Source: a virus
Direction: 5' to 3' (one strand)
IMG/VR virus record: IMGVR_UViG_3300031521_000011
Location: 1-64,000 of that record
DNA length: 64,000 bases
In this document: positions 33,841 through 41,723 of the stretch, one piece after another
Position numbering within the stretch: position 1 is the stretch's first letter
Layout of the letters: every line of letters begins with the position of its first letter
Translations under genes and position numbers: made by a program
Notes under the pieces: model-generated
Databases searched by the model: none
Told to the model about the DNA's origin: nothing
What the model saw: only the letters and a program-made list of their open reading frames with translations

Positions 33841-33858
33841 GGTATCCCCTCCAGTGTG

Positions 33859-33873
33859 TTTTATTACTTATAC
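33859..33873 (-). promoter_or_regulatory. Promoter element copy 9 (GTATAAGTAATAAAA)
   Basis: 18 bp before the start at 33840; the upstream terminator lies 16 bp away. Confidence 0.65.
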
Positions 33874-33889
33874 GGCAAAAAAAAGAAAT

Positions 33890-33914
33890 AGGGAGTCGAT
33901 AATATCGACTCCCT
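33890..33914 (-). terminator. Terminator after the 33919 gene
   Basis: AGGGAGTCGATA and TATCGACTCCCT form a 12-bp stem followed by TTTCTTTTTTTT on the minus strand. Confidence 0.8.
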
Positions 33915-33918
33915 TCTG

Positions 33919-34413
33919 TCATAAATCGTCAGGGTGTTTGATGCCTAACATTTCACATGCTTTGCGCAGCGCCGGGCGGCCATACTGCGGATACAGTGAG
34001 TCGTCGTTGAGTACTTCCGCGACATCTGGCCTATCCAGGCATTTCATCCAAGCTGAGAGCTTGGAGATGCTTCTGCCGGCAGACAACCCTCGCTGGTCAA
34101 ATGCCTTCATCCAGGCAAATACCATATAATCCAAGAAATCTTGGACTGCCTCTTTGACATCTGTAACCTGTGTCCAGGTCTTCTTTCCAGCCAGAACTTC
34201 GGCAACGTAGTCGGCGTCAAGGTGTGGACTGGCGTCATCGAATGATACAAAATTAGCTGCGACCTCAAAACCAAACCCAAACACATCATGCGTGTCTTCC
34301 ATGCATGCCTTCGCGGCCTCAAGGTTGATTGAAAGTTTATTGTTGGCAATGAACTCATCATTTACCGGGATACGCGGCTCATCTCCGTCAGGGCACTTCC
34401 TCATGTATTCCAC
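33919..34413 (-). CDS. Unknown protein starting at GTG
   Basis: 164 residues starting at GTG 34413, 8 nt after GGAGG; an in-frame TTG at 34428 overlaps that site. Acidic first third, then a helical region (AVQDFLDYMVFAWMKAFDQRG) and a C-terminal RPALRKACEMLGIKHP. Unknown function. Confidence 0.6.
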   Translation of the reverse strand: MEYMRKCPDGDEPRIPVNDEFIANNKLSINLEAAKACMEDTHDVFGFGFEVAANFVSFDDASPHLDADYVAEVLAGKKTWTQVTDVKEAVQDFLDYMVFAWMKAFDQRGLSAGRSISKLSAWMKCLDRPDVAEVLNDDSLYPQYGRPALRKACEMLGIKHPDDL

Positions 34414-34436
34414 AGCATTATCCTCCAAGATTTATT

Positions 34437-34622
34437 TTACCGAATTTCCTTCAGGAAGCCTTCCAGTTTATCCAGACTTTCTAGCACCTCTGGTAGCACC
34501 AGAAATATTCCGGCCGCCAGCATACCGATGCCCAGGCTACTGATTGCTAAAACCTCGCACCCCTTTCTGACAGGGGATACCCTCGTTATGGGTGCAATCT
34601 TCCGTTTGATCTTTAATGGCAT
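34437..34622 (-). CDS. Small membrane protein
   Basis: 61 residues: basic N-terminus, one hydrophobic helix (EVLAISSLGIGMLAAGIFLVLPEVL) and a charged C-terminus, behind GCAGGAGG. It follows another small membrane gene, so the two could form a holin-like pair, but this is not shown. Confidence 0.6.
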   Translation of the reverse strand: MPLKIKRKIAPITRVSPVRKGCEVLAISSLGIGMLAAGIFLVLPEVLESLDKLEGFLKEIR

Positions 34623-34638
34623 TTCGCTTACCTCCTGC

Positions 34639-34731
34639 TTATTTTCCCAACTTAATGGCGCCGGTTAATAATGACTGAGCCAGAACCAGAATGGCCACAA
34701 GGGCGATGTCCTTATTCTTACTATTGCTCAC
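34639..34731 (-). CDS. 30-residue membrane peptide
   Basis: Starts at GTG 34731 with GGAGGTG 8 nt upstream and reads MSNSKNKDIALVAILVLAQSLL then TGAIKLGK: charged start, one membrane helix, basic end. A promoter element 23 bp upstream supports it. Too short for most gene finders. Confidence 0.5.
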   Translation of the reverse strand: MSNSKNKDIALVAILVLAQSLLTGAIKLGK

Positions 34732-34754
34732 AGTTACTCACCTCCTCATTATTT

Positions 34755-34769
34755 TTTTATTGTTTATAC
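34755..34769 (-). promoter_or_regulatory. Promoter element copy 10 (GTATAAACAATAAAA)
   Basis: One mismatch to consensus (GTATAAA). It overlaps the stop codon of the 34764 gene and lies 23 bp before the 30-residue gene at 34731. Confidence 0.5.
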
Positions 34770-35060
34770 GGGCATATTGGCATTTTCCCACGATATAGAA
34801 AGTATCATCTTTCCTATATTGCCAAGAATTTTATTCTCAAGTGTATAACCCGCCTGTTCCAGGGTTCTTTGGACAGATTCCATAACCTCAGCAGGAGCAT
34901 CATTAAAGTCATGGCCCGTGGAAGTTTCACCATGCTCCGTTGCGTACCAAATCCTATTTCTGATTATCTCAAGATTTACTGAGATACTCTGCTCTTCTTT
35001 GGTGAGCGTGCGACCCTTATTTTTAAGGGATAACTCAAGTGCCGATTGCGCTGTTATCAT
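34764..35060 (-). CDS. Unknown 98-residue protein
   Basis: The start at 35060 (MITAQSALELSLKNKG) lies 2 nt after the upstream stop with GCAGG close by. Helical with a short beta C-terminus. No family is recognised. Confidence 0.6.
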   Translation of the reverse strand: MITAQSALELSLKNKGRTLTKEEQSISVNLEIIRNRIWYATEHGETSTGHDFNDAPAEVMESVQRTLEQAGYTLENKILGNIGKMILSISWENANMPV

Positions 35061-35062
35061 GG

Positions 35063-35410
35063 CTATACCTGCGTGAGTGCGCGGCACCCGATGATATGCC
35101 CATCTGCATCCCGGACTACGTCATCCGGAACATACAAGTCTTCCGTGCGACCATTAAGCTTGGCGGCCTGGGCGCAGACGAGGCTCACAATGTAAGCTAC
35201 GCCCTCTTTGGGTTCGGGGAGGTCCTGCAATTCGCCGAAAACCGTGCTATTGACAGGCATTCCATTGACATACCCAACCAGTTCCCGGGTTACAGTAACC
35301 CGGGCCGTTGGAAGCACGGCCCGGATTGCGCAGATAAATTCGTTTCCGCGATCCAGGATATTGACCGGGTGAGGCGTGAGGTTGATAAGAGCGACGTCAC
35401 GATTGAACAT
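35063..35410 (-). CDS. NLTPHP-type conserved phage protein, copy 2
   Basis: 115 residues. ALINLTPHPVNIL near the start is the family signature shared with the 27562 gene. A central EPKEGVAYIVSLVCAQAAKLNGR and C-terminal VPDDVVRDADGHIIGCRAL follow, also typical of the family. GGAGGAG precedes the ATG. Confidence 0.7.
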   Translation of the reverse strand: MFNRDVALINLTPHPVNILDRGNEFICAIRAVLPTARVTVTRELVGYVNGMPVNSTVFGELQDLPEPKEGVAYIVSLVCAQAAKLNGRTEDLYVPDDVVRDADGHIIGCRALTQV

Positions 35411-35430
35411 TTGATTCTCCTCCAGTGCAT

Positions 35431-35445
35431 TTTTATTACTTATAC
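35431..35445 (-). promoter_or_regulatory. Promoter element copy 11 (GTATAAGTAATAAAA)
   Basis: 20 bp before the start at 35410, preceded by a terminator and an A/T-rich tract. Confidence 0.65.
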
Positions 35446-35466
35446 GGAGTATATAGTGAAAAAAAG

Positions 35467-35483
35467 AGGGGCATTTAGCCCCT
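35467..35483 (-). terminator. Terminator after the 35482 gene
   Basis: AGGGGC and GCCCCT form a 6-bp stem followed by TCTTTTTTT on the minus strand; the stem starts in the stop codon of the 35482 gene. Confidence 0.7.
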
Positions 35484-35799
35484 AATAATCGTAGCGGGAT
35501 CTGCGAAGTGCCCGCGTAATCCCCATCAACTCAGAAACCGCCTCCGAGCCTTTGATGAGCTTCTTGATATCCTCATCACTCCGGCCGGATATCTTGAGCG
35601 TCTGCTCGTACTTTTCTTTCAGTACTTCCAGCTCTTGATTGAGCTTCACATTTTCCGCATTGGATACGGTAACTTCGCGTGACAATGCTTCAATGACATT
35701 CTGTTGAGACGCAGTCTTGTGATTGAACTCAGCGCGGAGCTTTTGCATGCGTTTTTCACATTCGGCGTTGATGTCTTTGTTCTTGATATCTTTTCCCAT
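35482..35799 (-). CDS. Coiled-coil protein
   Basis: 105 residues from the start at 35799 (MGKDIKNKDINAEC), behind AAGGAGGG. Residues 10-75 are a continuous charged helix with heptad-like spacing (NAENVKLNQELEVLKEKYEQTLK). Probably a dimeric coiled coil; function unknown. Confidence 0.65.
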   Translation of the reverse strand: MGKDIKNKDINAECEKRMQKLRAEFNHKTASQQNVIEALSREVTVSNAENVKLNQELEVLKEKYEQTLKISGRSDEDIKKLIKGSEAVSELMGITRALRRSRYDY

Positions 35800-35816
35800 A
35801 GCGCCCTCCTTGAATA

Positions 35817-35831
35817 TTTTATTACTTATAC
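35817..35831 (-). promoter_or_regulatory. Promoter element copy 12 (GTATAAGTAATAAAA)
   Basis: 17 bp before the start at 35799; a GC-rich terminator lies 20 bp upstream. Confidence 0.65.
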
Positions 35832-35851
35832 TGAATATATGGCTAAAAAAG

Positions 35852-35870
35852 GGGCGGCTCTGTGCCGCCC
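35852..35870 (-). terminator. Terminator after the 35882 gene
   Basis: GGGCGGC and GCCGCCC form a 7-bp stem with a 5-nt loop, then CCTTTTTT on the minus strand. Confidence 0.75.
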
Positions 35871-35881
35871 ATGCGTTAGAA

Positions 35882-36250
35882 TTATTCGTACCCACTACCT
35901 GGCAACAACGGAACCTCATAGGATTCACTCACGAGAAATGTGCCATTTGCGAGCCCTCCCCTTGCATGAAGCTTTCTTGCACATATTTCCATGAACTCAG
36001 TTGGTGAGATGAGCATGACATCAAGAATGGCATCGATCACTGTAACGAGATCGCACAGCTCTATTACCTTCTTGCTGTCATCCTTTTCTCTGTAATATTC
36101 CAGCAGCTCTTCCATGAGTTTCTTGTCAAGCTGCTCCCGATAAGAGGCGTCGTCGAGCGTTATAAAGACACCGTCTCTTTTTTCATCCTTTAACACTTGA
36201 GGTAAATGATCACGGACGAGTTTTCCGTAAACCCTTGTTTTAATTGGCAT
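35882..36250 (-). CDS. MazG-like all-alpha NTP pyrophosphohydrolase
   Basis: 122 residues. YGKLVRDHLPQVL, KLMEELLEYY and ELCDLVTVIDAI provide the KLVRD opening and the ExxE...ExxD metal-binding helices of the MazG / phosphoribosyl-ATP pyrophosphohydrolase superfamily; ARGGLANGTFLVSE is the conserved end. These enzymes remove pyrophosphate from NTPs or (p)ppGpp-like signals and are widespread in phages. The exact substrate is open. Confidence 0.8.
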   Translation of the reverse strand: MPIKTRVYGKLVRDHLPQVLKDEKRDGVFITLDDASYREQLDKKLMEELLEYYREKDDSKKVIELCDLVTVIDAILDVMLISPTEFMEICARKLHARGGLANGTFLVSESYEVPLLPGSGYE

Positions 36251-36265
36251 TTTTAAATCCTCCTT

Positions 36266-36757
36266 TTATTTTATAAAGAACGCCAGCGCCAGCAGCGTCA
36301 GTTCATGGAGCCTGTGGTCGATGCCGATGTGCATGAACCAGAAGTGCGGATCTTCCTCAATCTGCTCTTTGGTCATGCCTTTTAGCTTCAGTATCCACTT
36401 CACAGGGATTCTGGTATCAATGAATGCATGTGTAACGAATAGATAGAGAAATATGAGGTAATAGTATGGAATCTGAATGATCAGCGTGTTCATAAGGAAC
36501 ATTGTAATAATGCTTGTAGCGCCGGCGTATATTAGGGAATGACTGACAAGGGCTAGAATACTATTCGATATAGATGGCATCTCCGTTTCAACTTTAAGGG
36601 CGCGGATCGGAAAACCAGGTCCTACCGGCCATTGAGTAATCTTCTTTCGAGGCCCCCAGAAACTCTTGTTGGCCGCCTGCCATTGATCCTGAAACACCCA
36701 ATCGACAAACGTGCCAATTATGAACGTGATGATGAAGAATTTGACATTGAGCTCCAT
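36266..36757 (-). CDS. DUF3307-like membrane protein
   Basis: 163 residues, four or five hydrophobic segments. GTFVDWVFQDQWQAANKS, the LVSHSLIYA helix, VTHAFIDTRIPVKWIL and IGIDHRLHELTLLAL match in order the pattern of DUF3307 membrane proteins (D near the start, two His/Asp blocks later), possibly a membrane metal hydrolase. Confidence 0.65.
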   Translation of the reverse strand: MELNVKFFIITFIIGTFVDWVFQDQWQAANKSFWGPRKKITQWPVGPGFPIRALKVETEMPSISNSILALVSHSLIYAGATSIITMFLMNTLIIQIPYYYLIFLYLFVTHAFIDTRIPVKWILKLKGMTKEQIEEDPHFWFMHIGIDHRLHELTLLALAFFIK

Positions 36758-37263
36758 TTAATCATTACCTCCAATACTTCATGTGTGACATAGTTTGCCA
36801 TGAAAGAGTGATCACGATGGGTGAATACTTCATTTGCCATCGTAGATGAAATCACTGGAAACCGTGACCTGATATACACTGTTTCCATGCTCGACCAGAG
36901 TTTCCGGTTTGCTTCAGCGAGGATTTCCTCCTGCATGAAGTCGTTGACATTGCGAATCCCGCGAACGAGGTAGTCAATGCGATCATCGTGAACGAGGCTA
37001 AAGTTGTGAGCGGCGTCAACAGTGAATTGCTTCGATTCTATGAAGATAATCCTATCTTCATAGTCATGGTGCAGAAACATATTCTTTGCGGCAGCCATCA
37101 TCTCGTGCATATTATACTTGCGCTGCTTGGTAGGATTGATGGCGAAAAGGACATACACCCTGTCGAACAGGTCCAGCGCCTGTTCGACAATATCTGTGTG
37201 TCCGTGGGTCCAGGGATCAAATGTGCCGGCGTAGATGGCATTACATATCCTTCTTTGGCTCAT
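36718..37263 (-). CDS. CoaD/NMNAT-like nucleotidyltransferase
   Basis: 181 residues from the start at 37263, 6 nt after GGAGG. GTFDPWTHGHTDI (HxGH-like residues 20-22), a YLVRGIRN loop and ISSTMANEV at the end are the HIGH and ISSTxxR-type motifs of phosphopantetheine adenylyltransferases and NMN adenylyltransferases. It transfers AMP to a phosphate-containing acceptor. If NMN is accepted it would finish NAD+ synthesis from the NAMPT product; PPAT activity is the simpler reading. Confidence 0.75.
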   Translation of the reverse strand: MSQRRICNAIYAGTFDPWTHGHTDIVEQALDLFDRVYVLFAINPTKQRKYNMHEMMAAAKNMFLHHDYEDRIIFIESKQFTVDAAHNFSLVHDDRIDYLVRGIRNVNDFMQEEILAEANRKLWSSMETVYIRSRFPVISSTMANEVFTHRDHSFMANYVTHEVLEVMIKWSSMSNSSSSRS

Positions 37264-37492
37264 TGGCATCCTCCGCCGGCGCTGCCGGCAACTCCTCATA
37301 CCTCTTCCCACATATCGGGCAGAAGGTGTGTAAGATGTGAAATGTCCTAGGCTTCTTCGCTCCGGGCATCGTAACACTTACATCTGAGAAGATCTTACCT
37401 GACAACAGCTCCATATTATCGAAGCTTACCTTTTCACAGCCAGGGAATTTCTCCCTGGTCTTACTGAGCATTTCCTTGATGCAGTTGCACAT
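37241..37492 (-). CDS. Small Cys-containing protein
   Basis: 83 residues from the start at 37492 behind GGGAGAG. CNC at the start and FCPICGKRYEELP near the end are zinc-knuckle-like. The end overlaps the nucleotidyltransferase gene by 23 bp. Unknown function. Confidence 0.55.
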   Translation of the reverse strand: MCNCIKEMLSKTREKFPGCEKVSFDNMELLSGKIFSDVSVTMPGAKKPRTFHILHTFCPICGKRYEELPAAPAEDANEPKKDM

Positions 37493-37742
37493 TGCTTTTC
37501 TCTCCCATTCTTTCAGATAAGTCCATGTAGTGCATGCCATTGATTCTCAACGGCGACAACAGATCCATGATGGCCTTTTCAAGATCTTTCTTAAGGTAAC
37601 CGACGCTTTCGTTAGTGTATTTTGTCGGGTCATTTAGCGTCTCAAGTAGCAACTGCAGTGCAAATGCATCGCAACTTGGTCCGCCATCCTTTTGAGTGAA
37701 AACGATATTTGCAACCCCGGCCGCAATCTCTTTATTTGTCAT
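37461..37742 (-). CDS. Unknown 93-residue protein
   Basis: The start at 37742 (MTNKEIAAGVANI) has AAGGAGG upstream. Helical with a C-terminal SPLRINGMHYMDLSERM segment. Overlaps the 37241 gene by 32 bp. Confidence 0.6.
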   Translation of the reverse strand: MTNKEIAAGVANIVFTQKDGGPSCDAFALQLLLETLNDPTKYTNESVGYLKKDLEKAIMDLLSPLRINGMHYMDLSERMGEKSNVQLHQGNAQ

Positions 37743-37872
37743 TGGTGCCCTCCTTACGCCGAATCTTGAATACGCAGCATGGCAGTGGGCAGATGTACAA
37801 CACTTGCTTTCCTTTGTCGTAGAACCAACCAACCCAGAAGTCATACCATGCGAAGAAAAAGGATACTCTCAT
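37732..37872 (-). CDS. 46-residue conserved phage peptide
   Basis: Reads MRVSFFFAWYDFWVGWFYDK then GKQVLYICPLPCCVFKIRR, with AAGGAG upstream. The WYDFWVGxxYD and LYxCPLPxCVxKI pattern is a very common short phage protein of unknown function. It overlaps the next start by 11 bp. Confidence 0.7.
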   Translation of the reverse strand: MRVSFFFAWYDFWVGWFYDKGKQVLYICPLPCCVFKIRRKEGTNDK

Positions 37873-37876
37873 GGCC

Positions 37877-38257
37877 TTACTCCTTCTTATTCTCGTCCTC
37901 GTATGCGGCGAACATCCTACGGACCATCTCTCCGCCGATGCTACCCTGTGTTGGTGATTGGCTTAGTTCGTAGCGGTAGGCTCCCTGACGGACCCTATCC
38001 TTTTGCGCCTGGATCAGTGTCGGATTACTGGTACCATACTCGCGCTCGTTTGCGATTTTAATGAGGCCAATCAGGTCGATTCCCTCAAGGATTTCATCCA
38101 GATCGTCGTCGCCGGTCTCCGCCTCATCTGGGTCCTGAGAATATGAACCATCTGGATTTCTCGTAACAGAGATTGTAAGGTCTGGATCCTGACCATCCCT
38201 TAAAGTCAGGATTGCTTTGTCCTCATCGACGTCGACAGTAACGTTGATCTTACTCAT
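37877..38257 (-). CDS. Unknown acidic protein
   Basis: 126 residues, strongly acidic in the first half (DEDKAIL, QDPDEAETGDDDLDEILE). Its N-terminus (MSKINVTVDVDEDK) resembles that of the 39691 gene (MAKITMTIEADEEK), suggesting a shared beta module. Behind GGAGGATG. Confidence 0.65.
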   Translation of the reverse strand: MSKINVTVDVDEDKAILTLRDGQDPDLTISVTRNPDGSYSQDPDEAETGDDDLDEILEGIDLIGLIKIANEREYGTSNPTLIQAQKDRVRQGAYRYELSQSPTQGSIGGEMVRRMFAAYEDENKKE

Positions 38258-39072
38258 TGCATCATCCTCCTCATTGCTTGCAGTATTTCTTTTGCATTGG
38301 CGTCATCAATTTCGCGGAGGGTGCTTCTCATCTTCTCTAGAGTGGCGAGAGCAATGTCGGCAGGGCTCTCCTGTTGGTCCTCAGGGACTGCCAATGATTC
38401 AAGGACGATCTTTTCAACTTTTCCATCAGCATTGATGGCCACTGGGTCGCCCGGCTTTAAATCACAATCTACATTCACCTTAAGCACCCGCATGAAATCA
38501 TTTCCCTGATGCACCAGGGCAACTTGGGGTTGCTTAGTGCGCCAATCCCTGATCTTCTTTGCAATGTCGCAACCATCAAAGTCAGGACAATTACCGAAAT
38601 AATCATCATAGTGGTCATCCTTACATCTTTCGCAAGCAACATCACATGGCTTTGGATCGTCAAATAAACCATTCACGGGTATTGTATGGTGATACGCTGA
38701 CGGAGTTTTTCCCATCAGATGAGATATCATATGATCCCCCGGTCCCATATGGGATACCATAAATGGAATGCCAGGATCTCCAACTTTGGATGCTGATACC
38801 GCCGTATATAGGTTGGCATTCTTTGTTGGTTTGTCAAATTGCAGCACTGGCAACTTGAGTATCTCTGAGGTTGTAGTTGGTTCATCAGGCGTTATGGTAA
38901 CATTCCTGAGTTTGACCAGCATCTCCGCTATCGCCAAGGCTAAATCTTGCATGAACAAATCTAGATTATTCCCAGGCAGCGGAAGGGTGTACCAATGAAA
39001 ATCAGGGAGCCCTATGAGCTCCCTGATTTTATTAATATTCTCAAATGTATCCATACATATTTTACTATCCAA
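38254..39072 (-). CDS. Unknown 272-residue protein
   Basis: Starts at TTG 39072 behind GGAGG, overlapping the upstream stop. The middle has CDVACERCKDD and GNCPDFDGC, a Cys cluster that could bind zinc. N- and C-terminal helices frame it. Not recognised. Confidence 0.6.
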   Translation of the reverse strand: MDSKICMDTFENINKIRELIGLPDFHWYTLPLPGNNLDLFMQDLALAIAEMLVKLRNVTITPDEPTTTSEILKLPVLQFDKPTKNANLYTAVSASKVGDPGIPFMVSHMGPGDHMISHLMGKTPSAYHHTIPVNGLFDDPKPCDVACERCKDDHYDDYFGNCPDFDGCDIAKKIRDWRTKQPQVALVHQGNDFMRVLKVNVDCDLKPGDPVAINADGKVEKIVLESLAVPEDQQESPADIALATLEKMRSTLREIDDANAKEILQAMRRMMQ

Positions 39073-39691
39073 TAATATCCTCCAATCCTTCCACTAGGGG
39101 TTTGACGTCAACATAGTAACCAATAGTTACTATGTTGAGTATGAGATCTTTGATCTCATCACCCATTTTTAATAGGTTATCCTGGTCGATAGTCTTTGCG
39201 GCGTAGTTGCGACTTATCGCATCCATCTTCCCTGAGAAGTCCATGAATTCCTGGTGGAAATTAGGATGCGATAGTACGCCATACACATGCAGTTCCATTA
39301 TTGGCATATCTGGGCTTACTGAGACGGTTATGTGAAATTCATCAGAACCACTGGAAAGGATATTATAAGCCTTCTTGGCCGCCGGGGTATCCTCATCTTC
39401 ATCTTCGTCATCGTCAGTCATGCGCAGTTTGCCGGGATCACGGTCTGCGAAGTACGCCATCAGGAGGTCATCCAGAGGGACAATCCACAGAATATGCCTA
39501 TGTATTGCGGATAAAAAATCGAAATCATCCGGATTCGATTTTGTGAACTGTTCGCAAGCAAGTCCGTCTGCCTGCAGCTTTATTCCGTACCGGAACCGCT
39601 GTTCTTTGTACGAACCCTCAATGACAGCCGTCTTCTTAAGCTCGTCAATCTGCACTTTAAATGCAAAATTGGTTGGGTTTTTTCTTCCCAT
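39065..39691 (-). CDS. Unknown 208-residue protein with acidic linker
   Basis: A polar protein with a DDDEDEDEDTPAAKKA linker dividing it into two parts. Behind GGAGGAAG. It overlaps the gene on either side by 1 and 8 bp. No family is recognised. Confidence 0.6.
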   Translation of the reverse strand: MGRKNPTNFAFKVQIDELKKTAVIEGSYKEQRFRYGIKLQADGLACEQFTKSNPDDFDFLSAIHRHILWIVPLDDLLMAYFADRDPGKLRMTDDDEDEDEDTPAAKKAYNILSSGSDEFHITVSVSPDMPIMELHVYGVLSHPNFHQEFMDFSGKMDAISRNYAAKTIDQDNLLKMGDEIKDLILNIVTIGYYVDVKPLVEGLEDIIG

Positions 39692-40032
39692 TACTCATCT
39701 TCCTCCAGCATTTCGATTTCAATCTCCTGCTCTTCGACTTCATCCCCGAAGCGACGGCAGTTCCATCCATCGACCACATCATTATCATCGATGCTCTCGC
39801 AGATATCAATAAGGTCACCGATTTCCCTAAAGATGTCCTCCATCTTTTCGGCCTCTTCATCAGTTAGAAATTTCATATCATCAATATGTGTGCCGGTGCC
39901 GTACAAGGCAGGATGAATTTTGTCGCTAGGTGTGGATTTTCTCCATCCCCATTCTGTATCATTTCCTCTAATATTGGCCTTAACGACAACTTTTTCCTCA
40001 TCAGCCTCTATGGTCATTGTGATTTTAGCCAT
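39691..40032 (-). CDS. Unknown acidic protein
   Basis: 113 residues with a beta N-terminus similar to the 37877 gene and an Asp/Glu-rich C-terminus (EQEIEIEMLEEDE). Behind AAGGAG. Possibly a nucleic-acid mimic, not shown. Confidence 0.6.
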   Translation of the reverse strand: MAKITMTIEADEEKVVVKANIRGNDTEWGWRKSTPSDKIHPALYGTGTHIDDMKFLTDEEAEKMEDIFREIGDLIDICESIDDNDVVDGWNCRRFGDEVEEQEIEIEMLEEDE

Positions 40033-40508
40033 TTTGTTTCTCCTTCATACACCACTTCACCATTGTTGAATTTAACATCAAAGTCTGGCCAGAATTTATT
40101 GAGCGCTATGAGTGTAGGTGGAAAAATATTGCCATCGGTAGTTGTCATAATTTGTGTTGGCGTCATCCAGGTTAACCCACGCATTTCTTTGTCATGATCT
40201 GTGAGATATACCTTATCCGGGGATGCGCCGGCGTTATATTTAAAGATGACGGATCGAACTGGCTGCATTATGCCATGAATCCTAGCAATGCATAAAATTG
40301 CTCCACAGAGCTCCATATCTTTTTCATAGATAATGATTCCGAATTCCTCACGCGCCTCACGAACTGCTGTCTCAAGAAAGGTCTCACCCGGGTCAACCTT
40401 GCCTCCAGCAATAGCCCATCCCTGCCCATCGCTTCTTTCACCCATAAGAATTTTACCACCGGAATGAACAATGATACCGGTGCCGCCTGTGTAAATTTTC
40501 TGTCTCAC
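40014..40508 (-). CDS. Nudix hydrolase
   Basis: 164 residues. The Nudix box GGKVDPGETFLETAVREARE followed by EFGI (residues 35-58) is complete, with G-x5-E-x7-REUXEE. Substrates could be mutagenic dNTPs, ADP-ribose or NAD+-related dinucleotides; the NAD/ADP-ribose theme of this genome makes the last two worth testing. Overlaps the next gene by 19 bp. Confidence 0.88.
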   Translation of the reverse strand: MRQKIYTGGTGIIVHSGGKILMGERSDGQGWAIAGGKVDPGETFLETAVREAREEFGIIIYEKDMELCGAILCIARIHGIMQPVRSVIFKYNAGASPDKVYLTDHDKEMRGLTWMTPTQIMTTTDGNIFPPTLIALNKFWPDFDVKFNNGEVVYEGETKWLKSQ

Positions 40509-40735
40509 TCTTCTGTCCCCTTCTTTAATATAGTTTTTTCGCGAAACCTGTTCACAGTAAGGTTTGCTGCCTGTGAGCTTCTATGATACTGAATCGTAGA
40601 TTTGCCGTTGGCTCTGTTGATAAGGGATACCCATGGTAGCACAGCTCCATTGTCCCTGAAGACAAACTTACCAGGTTCTTTGTTCTCAATAAGCTTTCTG
40701 CCAAGTTCAGTGGATATAATCTGAATCTTTTTCAT
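40505..40735 (-). CDS. Unknown 76-residue protein
   Basis: The start at 40735 (MKKIQIISTELGRKL) sits 8 nt after GAGG; an in-frame GTG at 40744 overlaps the site. Basic, beta-type. Unknown function. Confidence 0.6.
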   Translation of the reverse strand: MKKIQIISTELGRKLIENKEPGKFVFRDNGAVLPWVSLINRANGKSTIQYHRSSQAANLTVNRFREKTILKKGTEE

Positions 40736-40788
40736 ATTGCTCACCTCTCGATAAAATTACACTATTATCATATCACAACCTTTCATTG

Positions 40789-40803
40789 TTTTATATCTTA
40801 TAC
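40789..40803 (-). promoter_or_regulatory. Promoter element copy 13 (GTATAAGATATAAAA)
   Basis: 53 bp before the start at 40735. It faces away from the plus-strand promoter at 40819, so the two diverge. Confidence 0.6.
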
Positions 40804-40818
40804 AAATCTTCCATTAAG

Positions 40819-40847
40819 TTGATATATTGGAAGATTTATCTTATAAT
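40819..40847 (+). promoter_or_regulatory. Sigma-A-type promoter of the 40.9-kb island
   Basis: TTGATA, 17-bp spacer, TATAAT; the first tagged gene starts 23 bp downstream. Confidence 0.7.
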
Positions 40848-40870
40848 AAATAAAAAGGATGGTGAGTGTT

Positions 40871-41206
40871 ATGGAAAAGATATCTATGGAAAAAATAGCG
40901 CTCCAGGCCGGTATCAAATATAAAATTTCAGGTAAGGTTCCGAGAGATATTAGGGCCATGCAAACAATAAACTTAGTTAAGAGTAATCTTAAGAAGTATA
41001 TTGCCTTGGTAAACAAGACAAAAAAGGCTACTGGCCTATCGTATAAGTCGGGAGAATTTTCCAATGTTCAGAAGAATATTGAATCTGGAAATGAAACCAT
41101 CAGAATGCTGACAGATATGAGGAAAAATACATTCCCACTCATGATAAAAGCGCATGGTAATAGTAAAAAGACTGTGTTGAAAAAGATTCCGAAAGAGGTA
41201 TTTTAA
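40871..41206 (+). CDS. Tagged protein (MEKISMEKIA)
   Basis: 111 residues. The first ten residues are the tag, identical to those of the 19983 and 21359 proteins. The rest is basic and helical (KSNLKKYIALVNKTKKATG) with no hydrophobic segment. The start ATG is preferred over an upstream GTG because paralogues share it. No function recognised beyond the tag. Confidence 0.7.
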   Translation: MEKISMEKIALQAGIKYKISGKVPRDIRAMQTINLVKSNLKKYIALVNKTKKATGLSYKSGEFSNVQKNIESGNETIRMLTDMRKNTFPLMIKAHGNSKKTVLKKIPKEVF

Positions 41207-41207
41207 A

Positions 41208-41711
41208 ATGAATAAGCTTGCAATGTACAAAGAAGCCATCTACAAACGAGCAACACGTGTTGCCAATCCCTATATATTTAGGGGTCCAGCATCGAATGAG
41301 GACCCTGAATCCTACTCAGCCCGGCTGCAAGGCATGTACGATAAGGGTGAGAAAATAAAGAACACCGCCAACATCGCCAGCCTTGGTATTGGTGCTGGCG
41401 CATTGGCGACAAGTATCCTGTCCGGACGCGGTGCATCGAAGCGGCTTAAGCAACTCGCAGACTCTGGCAAACTTGATGCCCTGGCTCTCAAGATCAAGAA
41501 GTCCGTTCCTGAAACCAAGCAAATATTGAGCCGTGCTATTGGACGGCGCATTGGCCTCTCTGCCGGCGCCGGAATCGGTGGAGTACCGGCCATGATGCTT
41601 ACTGAGGGAATCGGTAGAACATTGGCCAACAAATCAACACTCAGATCCATGACACCTGATGAGCGTCAGCGCTATAATGATGTCACCAAAATCAGACACA
41701 ATGGAATATAG
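41208..41711 (+). CDS. Tagged Gly-zipper membrane protein
   Basis: 167 residues beginning MNKLAMYKEAIYKRA, the KExIYK form of the tag. Two Gly/Ala-rich hydrophobic segments (ASLGIGAGALATSIL and GLSAGAGIGGVPAMM) separated by a basic helix. Behind AAGAGG, 1 bp after the previous gene. A likely membrane-inserting virion protein. Confidence 0.7.
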   Translation: MNKLAMYKEAIYKRATRVANPYIFRGPASNEDPESYSARLQGMYDKGEKIKNTANIASLGIGAGALATSILSGRGASKRLKQLADSGKLDALALKIKKSVPETKQILSRAIGRRIGLSAGAGIGGVPAMMLTEGIGRTLANKSTLRSMTPDERQRYNDVTKIRHNGI

Positions 41712-41723
41712 GAGGAAAAGACA

